Assembly (NCBI RefSeq): GCF_004341365.1
Contig: NZ_SLXH01000033.1
Coordinates: 1-34,202 of the forward strand
DNA length: 34,202 nt
DNA from: Simplicispira metamorpha
GTDB lineage: Bacteria > Pseudomonadota > Gammaproteobacteria > Burkholderiales > Burkholderiaceae_C
Direction of reading: 5' to 3'
Of the stretch, positions 7,592-16,089 are shown in pieces (position 1 is the stretch's first letter; the number at the start of each line of letters is the position of its first letter). Below the pieces are notes generated by a model. It did no database searches, was not told the origin of the DNA, and saw nothing but the letters and a program-made list of their open reading frames with translations. The translations under genes and the position numbers were made by a program.

Positions 7592-7894
7592 TGCGGAAAC
7601 TCCTGCGGGATGAAAACAAACACTGCCGGCTCAAACGTCCTCGCTCCGGCGACTCTGTGGTAACGATGGAGGTGATTGTGGAGATCGGTGCTTTGGGCGT
7701 TGGGCCGATAAAGCAAAGAAAAACCTGCCAATCTTGGTGTTTGCGCCCTAAAGTTTTCTGAGGCTTGTCCGAAATCATGGATAGCGGAACCAAGATGCCT
7801 CGGTGCATCAGGAACCCGGGCCCAAACCACGTAATATCTGGGCCTTGTTGGCGGCAACGCCATTTATGAGTCAGTTCTTTTCAGGAGATTTGCA
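7592..7894. promoter_or_regulatory. Divergent flagellin intergenic region
   Basis: This 303-base region separates two divergent flagellin genes. It holds the ribosome-binding sites of both (AGGAG before fliC1, CAGGAGA before fliC2) and a sigma-28-type promoter facing fliC2 at 7749-7775. A perfect FliA -10 sequence, GCCGATAA, is at 7704-7711 on the plus strand, but it lacks a matching -35. No gene is seen. No convincing promoter toward fliC1 was found by eye. Confidence 0.6.
7749..7775 (+). promoter_or_regulatory. Sigma-28 (FliA) promoter for fliC2
   Basis: TAAAGTTT at 7749-7756 matches the FliA -35 consensus exactly. After 11 bases, TCCGAAAT (7768-7775) matches the -10 consensus GCCGATAA at 5 of 8 positions. 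This implies a 5' leader of roughly 110 bases before the fliC2 ATG. Class III flagellin genes are normally FliA-dependent. Confidence 0.65.
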
Positions 7895-9391
7895 ATGGCA
7901 TCCACCATCAATACCAACGTCGCAACCCTTACCGCACAGCGCAACCTGAGCACCAGCCAAGCGTCGCTGAACACCGCCATCAACCGCCTGTCGTCTGGCC
8001 TGCGCATCAACAGCGCCAAAGACGATGCCGCTGGCTTGGCTATTTCCGAGCGCTTCACGGGCCAGATCCGTGGTTTGAACCAGGCTGTGCGCAATGCTGG
8101 CGACGGTATCTCGCTGGCGCAAACGGCTGAAGGCGCACTGAAGGCTTCGGGCGACATCCTGCAACGTGTGCGTGAACTGGCTGTGCAATCGGCCAACGCT
8201 TCCAACAGTGCTGGCGACCGCCAAGCCCTGCAAAAGGAAGTGGGCCAGCTGGTGGCTGAACTGGATCGCATCTCGCAAACCACCGAATTCAACGGCGCCA
8301 AGCTGCTGGATGGCAGCTTTGGTACGCAGCAGTTCCAAGTGGGCGCCAACGCCAACCAGACCATCGTTGCAGCTACAGCCAATATGCGTACCAGCGTGTA
8401 CGGCAACAACCAGAACGTTTCGTCTGCTGGTGCTGGCGTGTCTGCACAAGCATCGGCAACAGGCGCTTCTTCCGCCACGAACGGTGTGGGTGCTGGTGCT
8501 GTGACAATCAACGGCGCTTTGGGTACTTCCTCCATGTCGGTGGCGGCCAACGATTCGGCAAAAACCATTGCCGCTAATATCAACAGTATCAAGGCCGATA
8601 CTGGTGTTACGGCAACGGCCCGTACGGAAGTCAAGCTGGCGATTGGCGCTACAGGCGGTTCTTTCTCGATGACTCTCAAGAGCGAGAACAGCACTGCGGA
8701 AACGGTGTCCTTCAACTTGGCCGCTGGTAGCGCTGCCGACCGTTTGTCCGTGGCTGTCACTGCCATCAACGACAAGTCGGCCAAGACCGGTGTCACGGCT
8801 TCGCTCAGCGAGAAGGGTGACTACATCATTCTGACCAACACTTCGGGCACCGACATTTCGGTTGGCACCGCAGCGAATATTGCTAACGCCGATACCTTGG
8901 CGATCACCAAGTTGCAGGCCGATGGTACGGCTGTGACTGGCACTACGACTTTGGGTGCAGCAACTACAGCTACTGGCATCAGCAGCACGGTCAGCGGTTA
9001 CATCACGCTGGATTCTGACAAATCGTTCTCGGTGAACTCGGCCAGTACCGCGCTGACATCGGGTGGCTCTAACCTGCAAAAAGTGGCTGACCTGGACATC
9101 ACCAGCTTCAAGGATGCGACGCAAGCGCTCAAGACAGTGGACTCTGCGTTGGCCTATATCAGTGGCGAGCGCGCCAACCTCGGTGCCTTGCAATCGCGCT
9201 TTGAAACTGCGATTTCCAACCTGCAAGTGACTTCGGAAAACCTGTCGGCCTCGCGCTCGCGCATTCTGGATGCTGACTTTGCGCAAGAAACCGCCAACCT
9301 GTCGCGTTCGCAGATCCTGCAACAGGCTGGTACTGCCATGGTGGCCCAGGCCAACCAGCTGCCACAGGGCGTGTTGGCTCTGCTGCGTTAA
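7895..9391 (+). CDS. fliC: Flagellin FliC, copy 2
   Basis: The 498-residue flagellin begins [20 protein letters not shown] and shares the D0/D1 ends with fliC1 (for example [16 protein letters not shown] and the end [11 protein letters not shown]). The middle, about residues 175-400, is Ser/Thr/Ala/Gly-rich and diverged but still alignable (both carry [12 protein letters not shown] and DRLSVAV/DRLSAAV blocks). CAGGAGA lies eight to ten bases before the ATG. A FliA promoter and a strong terminator frame it as a single-gene transcript, followed by fliD. Two flagellins may form mixed filaments or be used in different conditions; sequence alone does not say which dominates, but the visible promoter favours this copy. 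Confidence 0.96.
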   Translation: MASTINTNVATLTAQRNLSTSQASLNTAINRLSSGLRINSAKDDAAGLAISERFTGQIRGLNQAVRNAGDGISLAQTAEGALKASGDILQRVRELAVQSANASNSAGDRQALQKEVGQLVAELDRISQTTEFNGAKLLDGSFGTQQFQVGANANQTIVAATANMRTSVYGNNQNVSSAGAGVSAQASATGASSATNGVGAGAVTINGALGTSSMSVAANDSAKTIAANINSIKADTGVTATARTEVKLAIGATGGSFSMTLKSENSTAETVSFNLAAGSAADRLSVAVTAINDKSAKTGVTASLSEKGDYIILTNTSGTDISVGTAANIANADTLAITKLQADGTAVTGTTTLGAATTATGISSTVSGYITLDSDKSFSVNSASTALTSGGSNLQKVADLDITSFKDATQALKTVDSALAYISGERANLGALQSRFETAISNLQVTSENLSASRSRILDADFAQETANLSRSQILQQAGTAMVAQANQLPQGVLALLR

Positions 9392-9419
9392 TACGTGGCG
9401 CTGCTGAGCAGCAAGTCCG

Positions 9420-9458
9420 AGGTGGTGGCATGCAGGTGCCACCACCTTTTTGTTTTTT
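9420..9458 (+). terminator. Rho-independent terminator of fliC2
   Basis: An 11-base-pair stem, AGGTGGTGGCA (9420-9430) with TGCCACCACCT (9437-9447), has a six-base loop and is followed by TTTTTGTTTTTT. It lies about 30 bases after the fliC2 stop and separates it from fliD. Confidence 0.9.
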
Positions 9459-9542
9459 CAGAGGCCGGACGATTCGGGTATGGAAGTGCTACCAAGACCA
9501 TAGCGCACGAATTGGCAGGCTTAGTGGTGCATTTACCGTGGT

Positions 9543-9568
9543 TCAAAAGACACGGTCCGCGCCATAAT
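9543..9568 (+). promoter_or_regulatory. Candidate weak sigma-28 promoter for fliD
   Basis: TCAAAAGA (9543-9550), 10 bases, then GCCATAAT (9561-9568) loosely resembles a FliA promoter, 28 bases before the fliD start. The -35 is poor and the spacing is one base short, so this is tentative. A promoter is expected here because a terminator closes fliC2. Confidence 0.3.
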
Positions 9569-9596
9569 TTGCATTGCATTTGTTCAGGAGGTTTGT

Positions 9597-11096
9597 ATGG
9601 CGACCCTTTCTTCACCCGGCATCGGCACCAACGGTCTTGACGTCAAGAACATCATTTCTGAGTTGGTCAAGCTGGAGCGGCGACCGCTTGCAGCCCTTGA
9701 GGTGCAGGCTGTCACCGCTAAAACCAAAATTTCTGCTTTCGGGCAAATCAAATCGCTGGTATCGGATCTGTCCGATGCTGCCACCAAGCTGACCAGCGTG
9801 ACGGGTTGGAATGCCGTTGCTACCACTTCGTCCGATAGCAAGTTTGTCAGCGCCACTGCAGTAGGTGGCACGCTGGCCACCAGCTTTACGGTAGAAGTAC
9901 AAAGCTTGGCCAAGGCACAGTCCACCGCATCAGGCTCTGTCAGTGGCGCAGTGGGGGCGGGCAAGCTCAAGATTGAGTTGGGCAGCTGGGGGGCTACCAC
10001 GCCGGGAGCCACTGGCACTTTTGTGCCCAAGGCGGGTACACCGATAGAGATCAATGTGTCGGCCTCCGACACCGTGTCCGATATTGCCAGCAAGATCAAC
10101 GGCTCTAATGCGGGCGTTACTGCCACCATCCTGACCGATGCCAATGGCCAGCGCCTGTTGCTGCGCAGCAAGGAGACCGGGCTGGAGTCAGGGTTTCAAG
10201 TGACGGCGCAAGATATCCAAAGTGGCTCGGGTACCCAGGCCGATCCGTATGTGTACGCCCCCGCTGATGCAGACAACACTGGCCTCTCGCGCTTGAGCAG
10301 CGCGCAGATCGATACTGCCGCCACCCAGTTGGCGGCCAACGCCAAGGCCAAAATCAATGGTATTGCCGTGGAGTCGTCCACTGACACGTTTGCCAATAGC
10401 GTCTCTGGTGTGACTTTCAAGGCGGAGCAGGTCACTGATGTGGGCAAGCCCATCACCATCACGGTGGCCAAAGACAACTCGGCCATACAGGCCAACATCG
10501 AAGCGTTTGTCAAAGCCTACAACGGTATCAATGCGGTGCTGAACGAGGCCACCAAATACGACAAGGGTGCCAAGTCGGCGGGACTGTTGCAGGGTGACTC
10601 TACCGTGGTAGGGCTGCAAAACGCGCTGCGCTCGGCCATTCGGGAGGCGGGGGGCTCGGCACTTTTTAAGCACCTGTCAGACATTGGTGTGGTTCAAAAA
10701 ACCAGCACCGACCCGGCCGCCACCGCCGCTTTGGGTGGTGAACTCACCTTGGACACCAGTAAGCTGAACAAAGCCCTGAATAGCAACGCCGAAGAGGTGA
10801 AAAAATTCTTCCGGGGTGATGACGCCACCGGCACTGAAGGCTTGGCTGTCAAGGTTAAAGCATTGGCCACCAACCTGCTCTCCAACGACGGATTCTTCAA
10901 GTCCAAAGAATTGGTGCTGGAGGCCAGCCTCAAGCGCAATGCCAAAGACCAAGAGCGTGTAAACGCACGGGTCGATGAATTCGAAAAGCGCACTACCGCC
11001 CGCTACACCGCGCTGGACAGGCAAATGAGCACCCTCAACGGGCTCAATGCCTACATTTCCCAGCAAGTCACCGCCTGGAATAAATCATCGGGTTGA
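9597..11096 (+). CDS. fliD: Flagellar filament cap protein FliD
   Basis: The 499-residue protein is FliD (HAP2), the cap that folds exported flagellin at the filament tip. The N-terminus, SSPGIGTNGLDVKNIISEL followed by VKLERRPL, is the family signature. A flagellin-hook IN-type region follows, and the C-terminal coiled-coil (KELVLEASLKRNAKDQERVN, later RYTALDRQMSTLNGLNAYIS) is typical. CAGGAGG stands close before the ATG. It is followed by fliS and fliT, the chaperones for flagellin and FliD, but a separate FliA promoter lies in the gap to fliS. Length is within the usual range (about 450-500 in betaproteobacteria). Confidence 0.95.
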   Translation: MATLSSPGIGTNGLDVKNIISELVKLERRPLAALEVQAVTAKTKISAFGQIKSLVSDLSDAATKLTSVTGWNAVATTSSDSKFVSATAVGGTLATSFTVEVQSLAKAQSTASGSVSGAVGAGKLKIELGSWGATTPGATGTFVPKAGTPIEINVSASDTVSDIASKINGSNAGVTATILTDANGQRLLLRSKETGLESGFQVTAQDIQSGSGTQADPYVYAPADADNTGLSRLSSAQIDTAATQLAANAKAKINGIAVESSTDTFANSVSGVTFKAEQVTDVGKPITITVAKDNSAIQANIEAFVKAYNGINAVLNEATKYDKGAKSAGLLQGDSTVVGLQNALRSAIREAGGSALFKHLSDIGVVQKTSTDPAATAALGGELTLDTSKLNKALNSNAEEVKKFFRGDDATGTEGLAVKVKALATNLLSNDGFFKSKELVLEASLKRNAKDQERVNARVDEFEKRTTARYTALDRQMSTLNGLNAYISQQVTAWNKSSG

Positions 11097-11103
11097 TAGT
11101 GCC

Positions 11104-11130
11104 TTCAGTTTTTGCGGCAATGGCCGATAA
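11104..11130 (+). promoter_or_regulatory. Sigma-28 (FliA) promoter for fliST
   Basis: TTCAGTTT at 11104-11111 matches 6 of 8 bases of the -35 TAAAGTTT, is followed by exactly 11 bases, then GCCGATAA at 11123-11130, a perfect -10. The fliS ATG is 29 bases further on. This would let the chaperones be made separately from fliD. Confidence 0.7.
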
Positions 11131-11159
11131 ATTGAACAAGTAACCCAAGGGATAGCAGC

Positions 11160-11600
11160 ATGTTTACCGCCTACAACCCCCGCGCAGCCTCCGCTTACCA
11201 GCGGATCAATGTGGAAACCAGTATGCACACGATTGACCAGCACCAGTTGGTCAGCTTGTTGTATGACGGTGTTCTGGGTGCCATTACGTCCGCTCGCGGT
11301 GCTTTGGCGCGCGGCGACGTGCCGCTCAAATGCAGCAGCATCTCCAAGGCCATCCGCATTATTGAAGAGGGCTTGGGCACGGCGCTGGACCGCGATGGCG
11401 GTGGTGAGTTGGCGCAAAACCTGGGCGCGCTGTATGACTACTGCCTGCAGCGCCTGATACAGGCCAACATTCGCAACGATGACGCCATTCTGGAAGAAGT
11501 CGCGCGTTTGATTGAGCCCATCGCCCAGGGCTGGAACGAGATCAAGAAACCTGCCGCTGAGCGGCCACGTGCTTCCGGCACGGTGACGATGGAGACGTAA
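11160..11600 (+). CDS. fliS: Flagellin export chaperone FliS
   Basis: The 146-residue product is FliS, the helical-bundle chaperone that holds flagellin C-termini before export. The start MFTAYNPRAASAYQRINVET is characteristic, as are HQLVSLLYDGVLGAI (around 28-42) and the helix IRIIEEGLGTALD. Its ATG follows a FliA promoter; the ribosome-binding site is a modest AAGGGA. The gene is four bases from fliT and likely co-transcribed with it. The C-terminus is slightly long and proline/arginine-rich compared with the roughly 130-residue enteric protein. Confidence 0.93.
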   Translation: MFTAYNPRAASAYQRINVETSMHTIDQHQLVSLLYDGVLGAITSARGALARGDVPLKCSSISKAIRIIEEGLGTALDRDGGGELAQNLGALYDYCLQRLIQANIRNDDAILEEVARLIEPIAQGWNEIKKPAAERPRASGTVTMET

Positions 11601-11603
11601 GCC

Positions 11604-11903
11604 ATGCCAGCAATGCTGATTGATTACTACAAAGCCATAGAAGACAGCAGCGTCAAGATGCTGGAGGCGGCCAAGCTCAAAGATTGGGATGGTGTGGTGC
11701 GCTACGAAGGCGCTTGCGCGGTGCTGATCGAGCAGTTGCGTGCCAAGGCCACCGAAGAGCAGTTGTTGCCCGAGCACCGGCGTGAGAAGGTGCGCATCAT
11801 GCAGCGCATTTTGCGCAACGATGCGCAGATCCGTTGTTTGGCAGAGCCTTGGCTGGCGCACTTTGAGCACATGTTTGAAGGCCAGCCGCAAATGGTTCAC
11901 TGA
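11604..11903 (+). CDS. fliT: FliT-like flagellar export chaperone
   Basis: The small 99-residue all-helical protein lies directly after fliS, the usual place of fliT. FliT is the chaperone of the cap protein FliD and, in enterics, an inhibitor of FlhDC. FliT is poorly conserved, so the call rests on position, size, and the helical, charged pattern (YYKAIEDSSVKMLEAAKLKD, then a long helix with RREKVRIMQRILRND). The start could also be ATG 11613. Two terminators follow. Confidence 0.75.
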   Translation: MPAMLIDYYKAIEDSSVKMLEAAKLKDWDGVVRYEGACAVLIEQLRAKATEEQLLPEHRREKVRIMQRILRNDAQIRCLAEPWLAHFEHMFEGQPQMVH

Positions 11904-11949
11904 GCGCAGCAGGCCGCGCGGGCTGCGCGCTCTCTTGTTTTGCCACGGC

Positions 11950-11978
11950 AAGCCCTGTTATTGCAACAGGGCTTTTTT
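11950..11978 (+). terminator. Rho-independent terminator after fliT
   Basis: A 10-base-pair stem, AAGCCCTGTT (11950-11959) with AACAGGGCTT (11965-11974), has a five-base loop and a run of six T (11973-11978). It ends the fliS-fliT transcript. Confidence 0.88.
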
Positions 11979-12018
11979 GTGGGCGCTGCCCGCAGAGCAC
12001 ACGGCCCAGTCATCAACG

Positions 12019-12047
12019 CAAAAAAGGCCCAAAATTTGGGCCTTTTT
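12019..12047. terminator. Bidirectional terminator between fliT and fliE
   Basis: A palindrome centred on GGCCCAAAATTTGGGCC (12026-12042) has an A-run on its left and a T-run on its right, so it can act in both directions. It lies between the convergent fliST and fliE transcripts. Confidence 0.85.
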
Positions 12048-12068
12048 GTGCTCTGGCCCTTGCGGGAC

Positions 12069-12105
12069 GTGCGCTAGCAGCTATAAAAATAATAGTAATT
12101 TGGGC
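12069..12105 (+). repeat. Dispersed palindromic repeat, copy D
   Basis: The core at 12069-12097 begins GTGCGCTAGCAGCTATAA and continues with an AT-rich tail. It lies between the bidirectional terminator and the fliE stop. Copies A, C and D are intergenic or in dead sequence. Confidence 0.6.
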
Positions 12106-12107
12106 GC

Positions 12108-12440
12108 TCAGACCTGCATGTTCATGATGTCGGTGTAGGCCTGCACCAGGCGGTTTCGCACGTGCAATGAGGCTTGGAAGCCAATTTGTGCCTTTTGCAT
12201 GGCCAGCATGGTCTCTTCCAGGCTGACGTTGGGGTTTTCCAGCTGCACTTCGCGTTGCAGTGCGGTGGAGTAGTTTTGCGACGCGCTGACCGATTTCAGC
12301 GCGCTTTTGAATTCGGTGTAGAAGCCTTGCTCCTGGGCGCCACCTTCAGGTGCAACAGAGGTGGCGCGGCGCAGCGATCCTGCGCCAGACAGTGGGGCGG
12401 TAACGGAGTTGATGCGGAGGTCCATGGTGGTCTTGCTCAT
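12108..12440 (-). CDS. fliE: Flagellar hook-basal body protein FliE
   Basis: FliE joins the MS-ring to the proximal rod and is needed to open export of rod proteins. The 110-residue call starts MSKTTMDLRINSVTAP. The conserved C-terminal half is clear: FKSALKSVSASQNYSTALQ, then VSLEETMLAMQKAQIGFQAS and NRLVQAYTDIMNMQV. The longer open frame upstream (to 12926) overlaps fliF and is not part of the family, so it is excluded. Neither ATG 12440 nor ATG 12425 (MDLRIN) has a good ribosome-binding site; 12425 gives 105 residues, equally normal. It stands alone on the minus strand, head-to-head with fliF. Confidence 0.92.
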   Translation of the reverse strand: MSKTTMDLRINSVTAPLSGAGSLRRATSVAPEGGAQEQGFYTEFKSALKSVSASQNYSTALQREVQLENPNVSLEETMLAMQKAQIGFQASLHVRNRLVQAYTDIMNMQV

Positions 12441-12599
12441 TAAGGTGGCGATGGGTGCAATCGTAGGGACGACGGGCGCATTTATCAGGGCGAATAGATG
12501 GCCAAAGGTGGGGCTTATCTGGCGAGTGCGTTGGGGCGGGTTCCGAATAATCGAACGCACGCCAGGTCCGTCACCGGGCCCGTCATACTGGAAAAAAAG

Positions 12600-14276
12600 A
12601 TGTCCGCAGTTGCTGAAATACCCCTCAATGCCAATCCGCCTGCCAGACCCGCCTGGTTGCAGCGCCTGACCGCTCTGGATCGTGGCCAGCGCTTGCGCTT
12701 GGGTTTGGGCGTGGTTTTGCTGCTGGCTGCCATCGTGGCGGCGGTGCTGCTCAACCGCCAGCCTGATTACAAAGTGCTGTTTTCCAACCTCAGTGACAAA
12801 GACGGTGGCGCCATCGTGGCGCAGTTGTCGCAAATGAACGTGCCCTATAAGCACGGTGATGGGGGTGGCTCCATCATGGTGCCTACCGACCGCGTGCACG
12901 ATGTGCGCCTGCGTCTGGCATCGCAAGGTTTGCCCAAGGGTTCGGTGTCAGGTTTTGAGCTGACCGAGGCCAACCGTTTTGGTCAGACGCAATTTCAGGA
13001 GCGGTTGAATTTCCAACGGGGGTTGGAGGGCGAGCTGACGCGCTCCATCCAGTCGCTGTCGTCGGTGCAAAGTGCCCGTGTGCATTTGGCGCTGCCCAAC
13101 CAGAATGGTTTTTTCCGCGAGCAGCAAAAGCCCTCGGCATCGATTCTGGTCAGCCTGTACCCAGGCCGTATCCTGGATCGCACGCAATTGGCGGGTATCG
13201 TCCATCTGGTGGCATCCAGCGTGCCTGAACTGGCACCTTCAGCAGTGAGCGTGCTGGACGATTCGGGCAAGTTGCTGTCCAAGTCGCCCGATGGCGCGGA
13301 TGACAAGGGCTTTGATGCCCAGCAGCTGATGTATGTGCAGCAAATCGAGCAGCTCTACACCAAGCGCGTGATGGATATTCTGGAGCCGGTGATGGGCAAG
13401 AACAACATCAAGGCCCAGGTGACGGCGGAGGTGGACTTCAGCCGCACCGAATCGACCTCGGAGCAGCACCGTCCCAATTTGTCCACCGATGCCAGCGCCA
13501 TCCGCAGCCAGCAGGTGGTGGAGAGCACCAACTCCCAGGATGGCAACACTGTGGCTACGGGCGTACCCGGGTCGGTGGCCAACCAGCCGCCTCAGCCAGC
13601 GGCGGCGCCCATCAACGGTGCCGCGCCGCAATTGGCCGCCGCCGGTGGCAGTGGCCAGCAGTCATCAAGCAACAGCAAGCGCGAGTCGATCACCAACTAT
13701 GAGGTGGACAAGACGGTGCGTGTGACGCGCGGCAGCAGCGGTGCCGTCAAGCGTGTGAGCGCTGCGGTGGTGGTCAACTACCAAAATGCCGTCGATGAAA
13801 AAGGCAAACCCATCACCAAGCCTTTGACGCCCCAGCAGTTGGCACAAATGACGGCACTGGTACGTGAGACGATTGGCTTCAATGCTGAGCGTGGCGATTC
13901 GGTCAACCTGATGAACACTCCCTTCCAGATCGAGGAGATCAAGACCGAAGACGTGCCACTGTGGAAGCAGCCTGAAACTGTGGCGTTGGCGCAGAACTTT
14001 GCCTGGCCCATCGGTCTGGCCCTGTTTGCCGGCCTGCTGCTGCTGGGCCTGATGCGTCCGGCGCTGAAGGCGATGGCAGCGCCACCCGCTGCCGAGAGTT
14101 CCCAGCTTGATGCGCTGGAAGCCGAGGCTCTGGAGCGCCCAGCGCTGCCGTCGCCAGGCCCCGCCCAGCCTACGCCAGAGCAATTGCGCCTGGAGGATGC
14201 CCGTGCCCTGGCGCGCCAGAATCCGATTGCTGTGGCTAACATTGTGAAAACGTGGGTCAACGGCGACGCTGGCTGA
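12600..14276 (+). CDS. fliF: Flagellar MS-ring protein FliF
   Basis: The 558-residue protein forms the MS-ring in the inner membrane, the base for rotor and export gate. It has an N-terminal membrane helix (about 28-48, LGVVLLLAAIVAAVLL), a YscJ/FliF domain (YKVLFSNLSDKDGGAIVAQL, then ALPNQNGFFREQQKPSASI), a low-complexity Pro/Ala/Ser segment near the middle, and a second membrane helix (IGLALFAGLLLLGLM). The C-terminal tail (LEDARALARQNPIAVANIVK, ending WVNGD) is the FliG-binding part. ATG 12600 is chosen, with a weak GGA-AAAA site before it; an open frame from 12498 adds 34 unconserved residues. It starts the fliFGHIJK operon. Confidence 0.96.
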   Translation: MSAVAEIPLNANPPARPAWLQRLTALDRGQRLRLGLGVVLLLAAIVAAVLLNRQPDYKVLFSNLSDKDGGAIVAQLSQMNVPYKHGDGGGSIMVPTDRVHDVRLRLASQGLPKGSVSGFELTEANRFGQTQFQERLNFQRGLEGELTRSIQSLSSVQSARVHLALPNQNGFFREQQKPSASILVSLYPGRILDRTQLAGIVHLVASSVPELAPSAVSVLDDSGKLLSKSPDGADDKGFDAQQLMYVQQIEQLYTKRVMDILEPVMGKNNIKAQVTAEVDFSRTESTSEQHRPNLSTDASAIRSQQVVESTNSQDGNTVATGVPGSVANQPPQPAAAPINGAAPQLAAAGGSGQQSSSNSKRESITNYEVDKTVRVTRGSSGAVKRVSAAVVVNYQNAVDEKGKPITKPLTPQQLAQMTALVRETIGFNAERGDSVNLMNTPFQIEEIKTEDVPLWKQPETVALAQNFAWPIGLALFAGLLLLGLMRPALKAMAAPPAAESSQLDALEAEALERPALPSPGPAQPTPEQLRLEDARALARQNPIAVANIVKTWVNGDAG

Positions 14277-14303
14277 CCCCCTGCAACAGGATGGATTTTC
14301 ACT

Positions 14304-15299
14304 ATGGATGAACAAGGTCTCAACGATGCAGCCATCTTCCTGATGTCATTGGGCGAGGAAGAGGCATCAGAGGTTTTCAAGCATTTCTCACCCAAAGAGG
14401 TGCAAAAGCTGGGCGAGGCCATTGCGCGCATGCGCTCGGTTTCGCGCGACAAGGTCGATGAGGTAGTAACCAAGTTCACCAACGCGGCAGCGGCCCAGAG
14501 TTTGCTGGTGTCCGACACCAGCGACTATGTGCGCTCGGTGCTGAGGCGGGCGCTGGGCGACGACAAAGCCTCTCTGCTGATTGACCGTATCTTGCAGGGC
14601 GGTGACGTTTCGGGCATTGAGAGCCTGAAGTGGATGGACCCGCTGTCGGTGGCTGAACTGTTGCGTGGTGAGCACCCGCAGATCATTGCGGCCATTCTGG
14701 TGCATCTGGAGTACGAGCAATCGGCTGCGGTGCTCAAGCAATTTACCGAGCGCCAGCGCAGCGAAGTCATGCTGCGCGTGGCCACGTTGGAAGGTATTCA
14801 GCCGATTGCGCTGAAAGACCTGAACGAGGTGCTGTTCAAGGTGCTGGCTGGGGGGGACAAGATTCGCAAGACGTCGCTGGGCGGCGTCAAGACAGCGGCA
14901 GAAATCATCAACCTGTTGGGCTCGAACATCGAGTCCTCAGTACTTGAGTCGATTGGCAGCCACGATCCTGAGCTGGCCCAAAAGATCATGGACAAGATGT
15001 TCGTGTTCGAGCACATGGTCAAACTCGATGACCGCTCTATCCAGATCGTGTTGCGCGAGGTGGCTTCCGAGACACTGATCGTGGCATTGAAGGGGGCATC
15101 GTCGGAGCTGATGGACAAGTTCCTGAACAACATGTCCAAGCGTGCTTCGGCGTCGCTGCGCGAAGACCTGGAGGCCCGTGGCCCGTTGCGACTTTCCGAA
15201 GTGGAAGAGCAGCAAAAAGAAATCATCAAGATCGTGCGCCGTTTGGCCGACGAAGGTCAGGTGGTGATTGGTGGTGGCGCAGATGACAGCTTCGTCTAA
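14304..15299 (+). CDS. fliG: Flagellar motor switch protein FliG
   Basis: The 331-residue protein is FliG, the C-ring component that meets the stator and generates torque. N-terminal (FliF-binding), middle (EHPQIIAAILVHLEYEQSA) and C-terminal domains are all present. The torque helix contains the charged run MVKLDDRSIQIVLREVASET and is followed by LMDKFLNNMSKRASASLRED. The length equals that of the E. coli protein. It follows fliF by 27 bases. The fliH ATG lies 17 bases before its stop, so the two genes overlap. Confidence 0.97.
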   Translation: MDEQGLNDAAIFLMSLGEEEASEVFKHFSPKEVQKLGEAIARMRSVSRDKVDEVVTKFTNAAAAQSLLVSDTSDYVRSVLRRALGDDKASLLIDRILQGGDVSGIESLKWMDPLSVAELLRGEHPQIIAAILVHLEYEQSAAVLKQFTERQRSEVMLRVATLEGIQPIALKDLNEVLFKVLAGGDKIRKTSLGGVKTAAEIINLLGSNIESSVLESIGSHDPELAQKIMDKMFVFEHMVKLDDRSIQIVLREVASETLIVALKGASSELMDKFLNNMSKRASASLREDLEARGPLRLSEVEEQQKEIIKIVRRLADEGQVVIGGGADDSFV

Positions 15300-16089
15300 A
15301 TACCGCAGCGCTTACACGCGCTTTATTCCCCGCGAAGAGCTGGGGCACGCTACACCGGTGCAGTTTGGTGCAGTGGATGGCTCGGGCCTGAAGATTTTTT
15401 CAGCGGAAGACAAGCTGGCCGCCGAGCAGGCATTGCAAGAAGAACAGTTGCGCGCGCAGCAAGAGGCACACGCTGCACAGACGCAGCAAATGCTCTTGGA
15501 GTACCAGGCGCAGGCACAGCAGGACCGTGATACGGCAGTACAACAGGCCCAGGCCCAGGGCCAGGAGCAGGGCCGTGCAGAGGCTGCGCTGGAGTGGCAG
15601 CAGCGCCTGGATGAATACGTGGCTGGGCAAGGTCAAGAGGCTGCCTTGCGCTTGGAGGCGGTAGTGCAGACACTGCAAGCGCAGTTGCAGTCCATGCAGC
15701 AACACATGGCGCAAGACGTGCTGGAGCTGGCTTGCGATATCGCCCGCCAGGTAGTACGCCAGGAACTGCGCGCTAATCCGCAGGCTTTGTTGCCCGTGGT
15801 GCGCGAGGCGCTGGAGATGGTGGTGTCGGACGGGCGCCCCGCTACGGTACGGTTGCATCCGCAAGACCATGCTGCGGTGGCCGATGCCTTGCGCGCAGAA
15901 ATGCCACAGGCCTCGGTGCAGTGGGTGGCCGATGCAGCGGTGGCGCCGGGCGGCTGCCTGGTCGATGCGGCTGGCACGGTGGTAAATGGCAGCCTGGAAA
16001 AACGTTGGCAGCGTGCGATTGCCCCTCTGGGGCTGGCTGCGGCGTGGGAGCCTGAGTTGGCGCCCGGTGGGGACGATGATGGCATCTGA
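15283..16089 (+). CDS. fliH: Flagellar export ATPase regulator FliH
   Basis: The 268-residue protein is FliH, which binds and holds the ATPase FliI and links it to the C-ring. An N-terminal region ([12 protein letters not shown]) is followed by a long Gln/Ala/Glu-rich coiled-coil (about 45-115) and a conserved C-terminal domain ([20 protein letters not shown], ending with [17 protein letters not shown]). ATG 15283 is inside the end of fliG. The frame could begin at GTG 15268. Its end overlaps the start of fliI. FliH varies in length and 268 is somewhat long because of the coiled-coil. Confidence 0.93.
   Translation: MTASSKYRSAYTRFIPREELGHATPVQFGAVDGSGLKIFSAEDKLAAEQALQEEQLRAQQEAHAAQTQQMLLEYQAQAQQDRDTAVQQAQAQGQEQGRAEAALEWQQRLDEYVAGQGQEAALRLEAVVQTLQAQLQSMQQHMAQDVLELACDIARQVVRQELRANPQALLPVVREALEMVVSDGRPATVRLHPQDHAAVADALRAEMPQASVQWVADAAVAPGGCLVDAAGTVVNGSLEKRWQRAIAPLGLAAAWEPELAPGGDDDGI

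Noticed and set aside
7704-7711. Perfect sigma-28 -10 box GCCGATAA upstream of fliC2
   Set aside because: No -35 at the right distance; the TAAAGTTT at 7749 with correct spacing is a better promoter.
7871-9445. Long minus-strand frames (524 and 310 codons) over fliC2
   Set aside because: They are antisense shadows of a highly biased flagellin gene; composition is skewed and no domain is recognisable.
12510-12540. TGGCGAG-N4-TTGG, like a sigma-54 site before fliF
   Set aside because: The essential GC at -12 is GG here, so the match is not good enough.
12108-12926. A 272-codon minus-strand open frame containing fliE at its end
   Set aside because: Only the last 105-110 residues are FliE; the rest is antisense to the start of fliF and has no family pattern.
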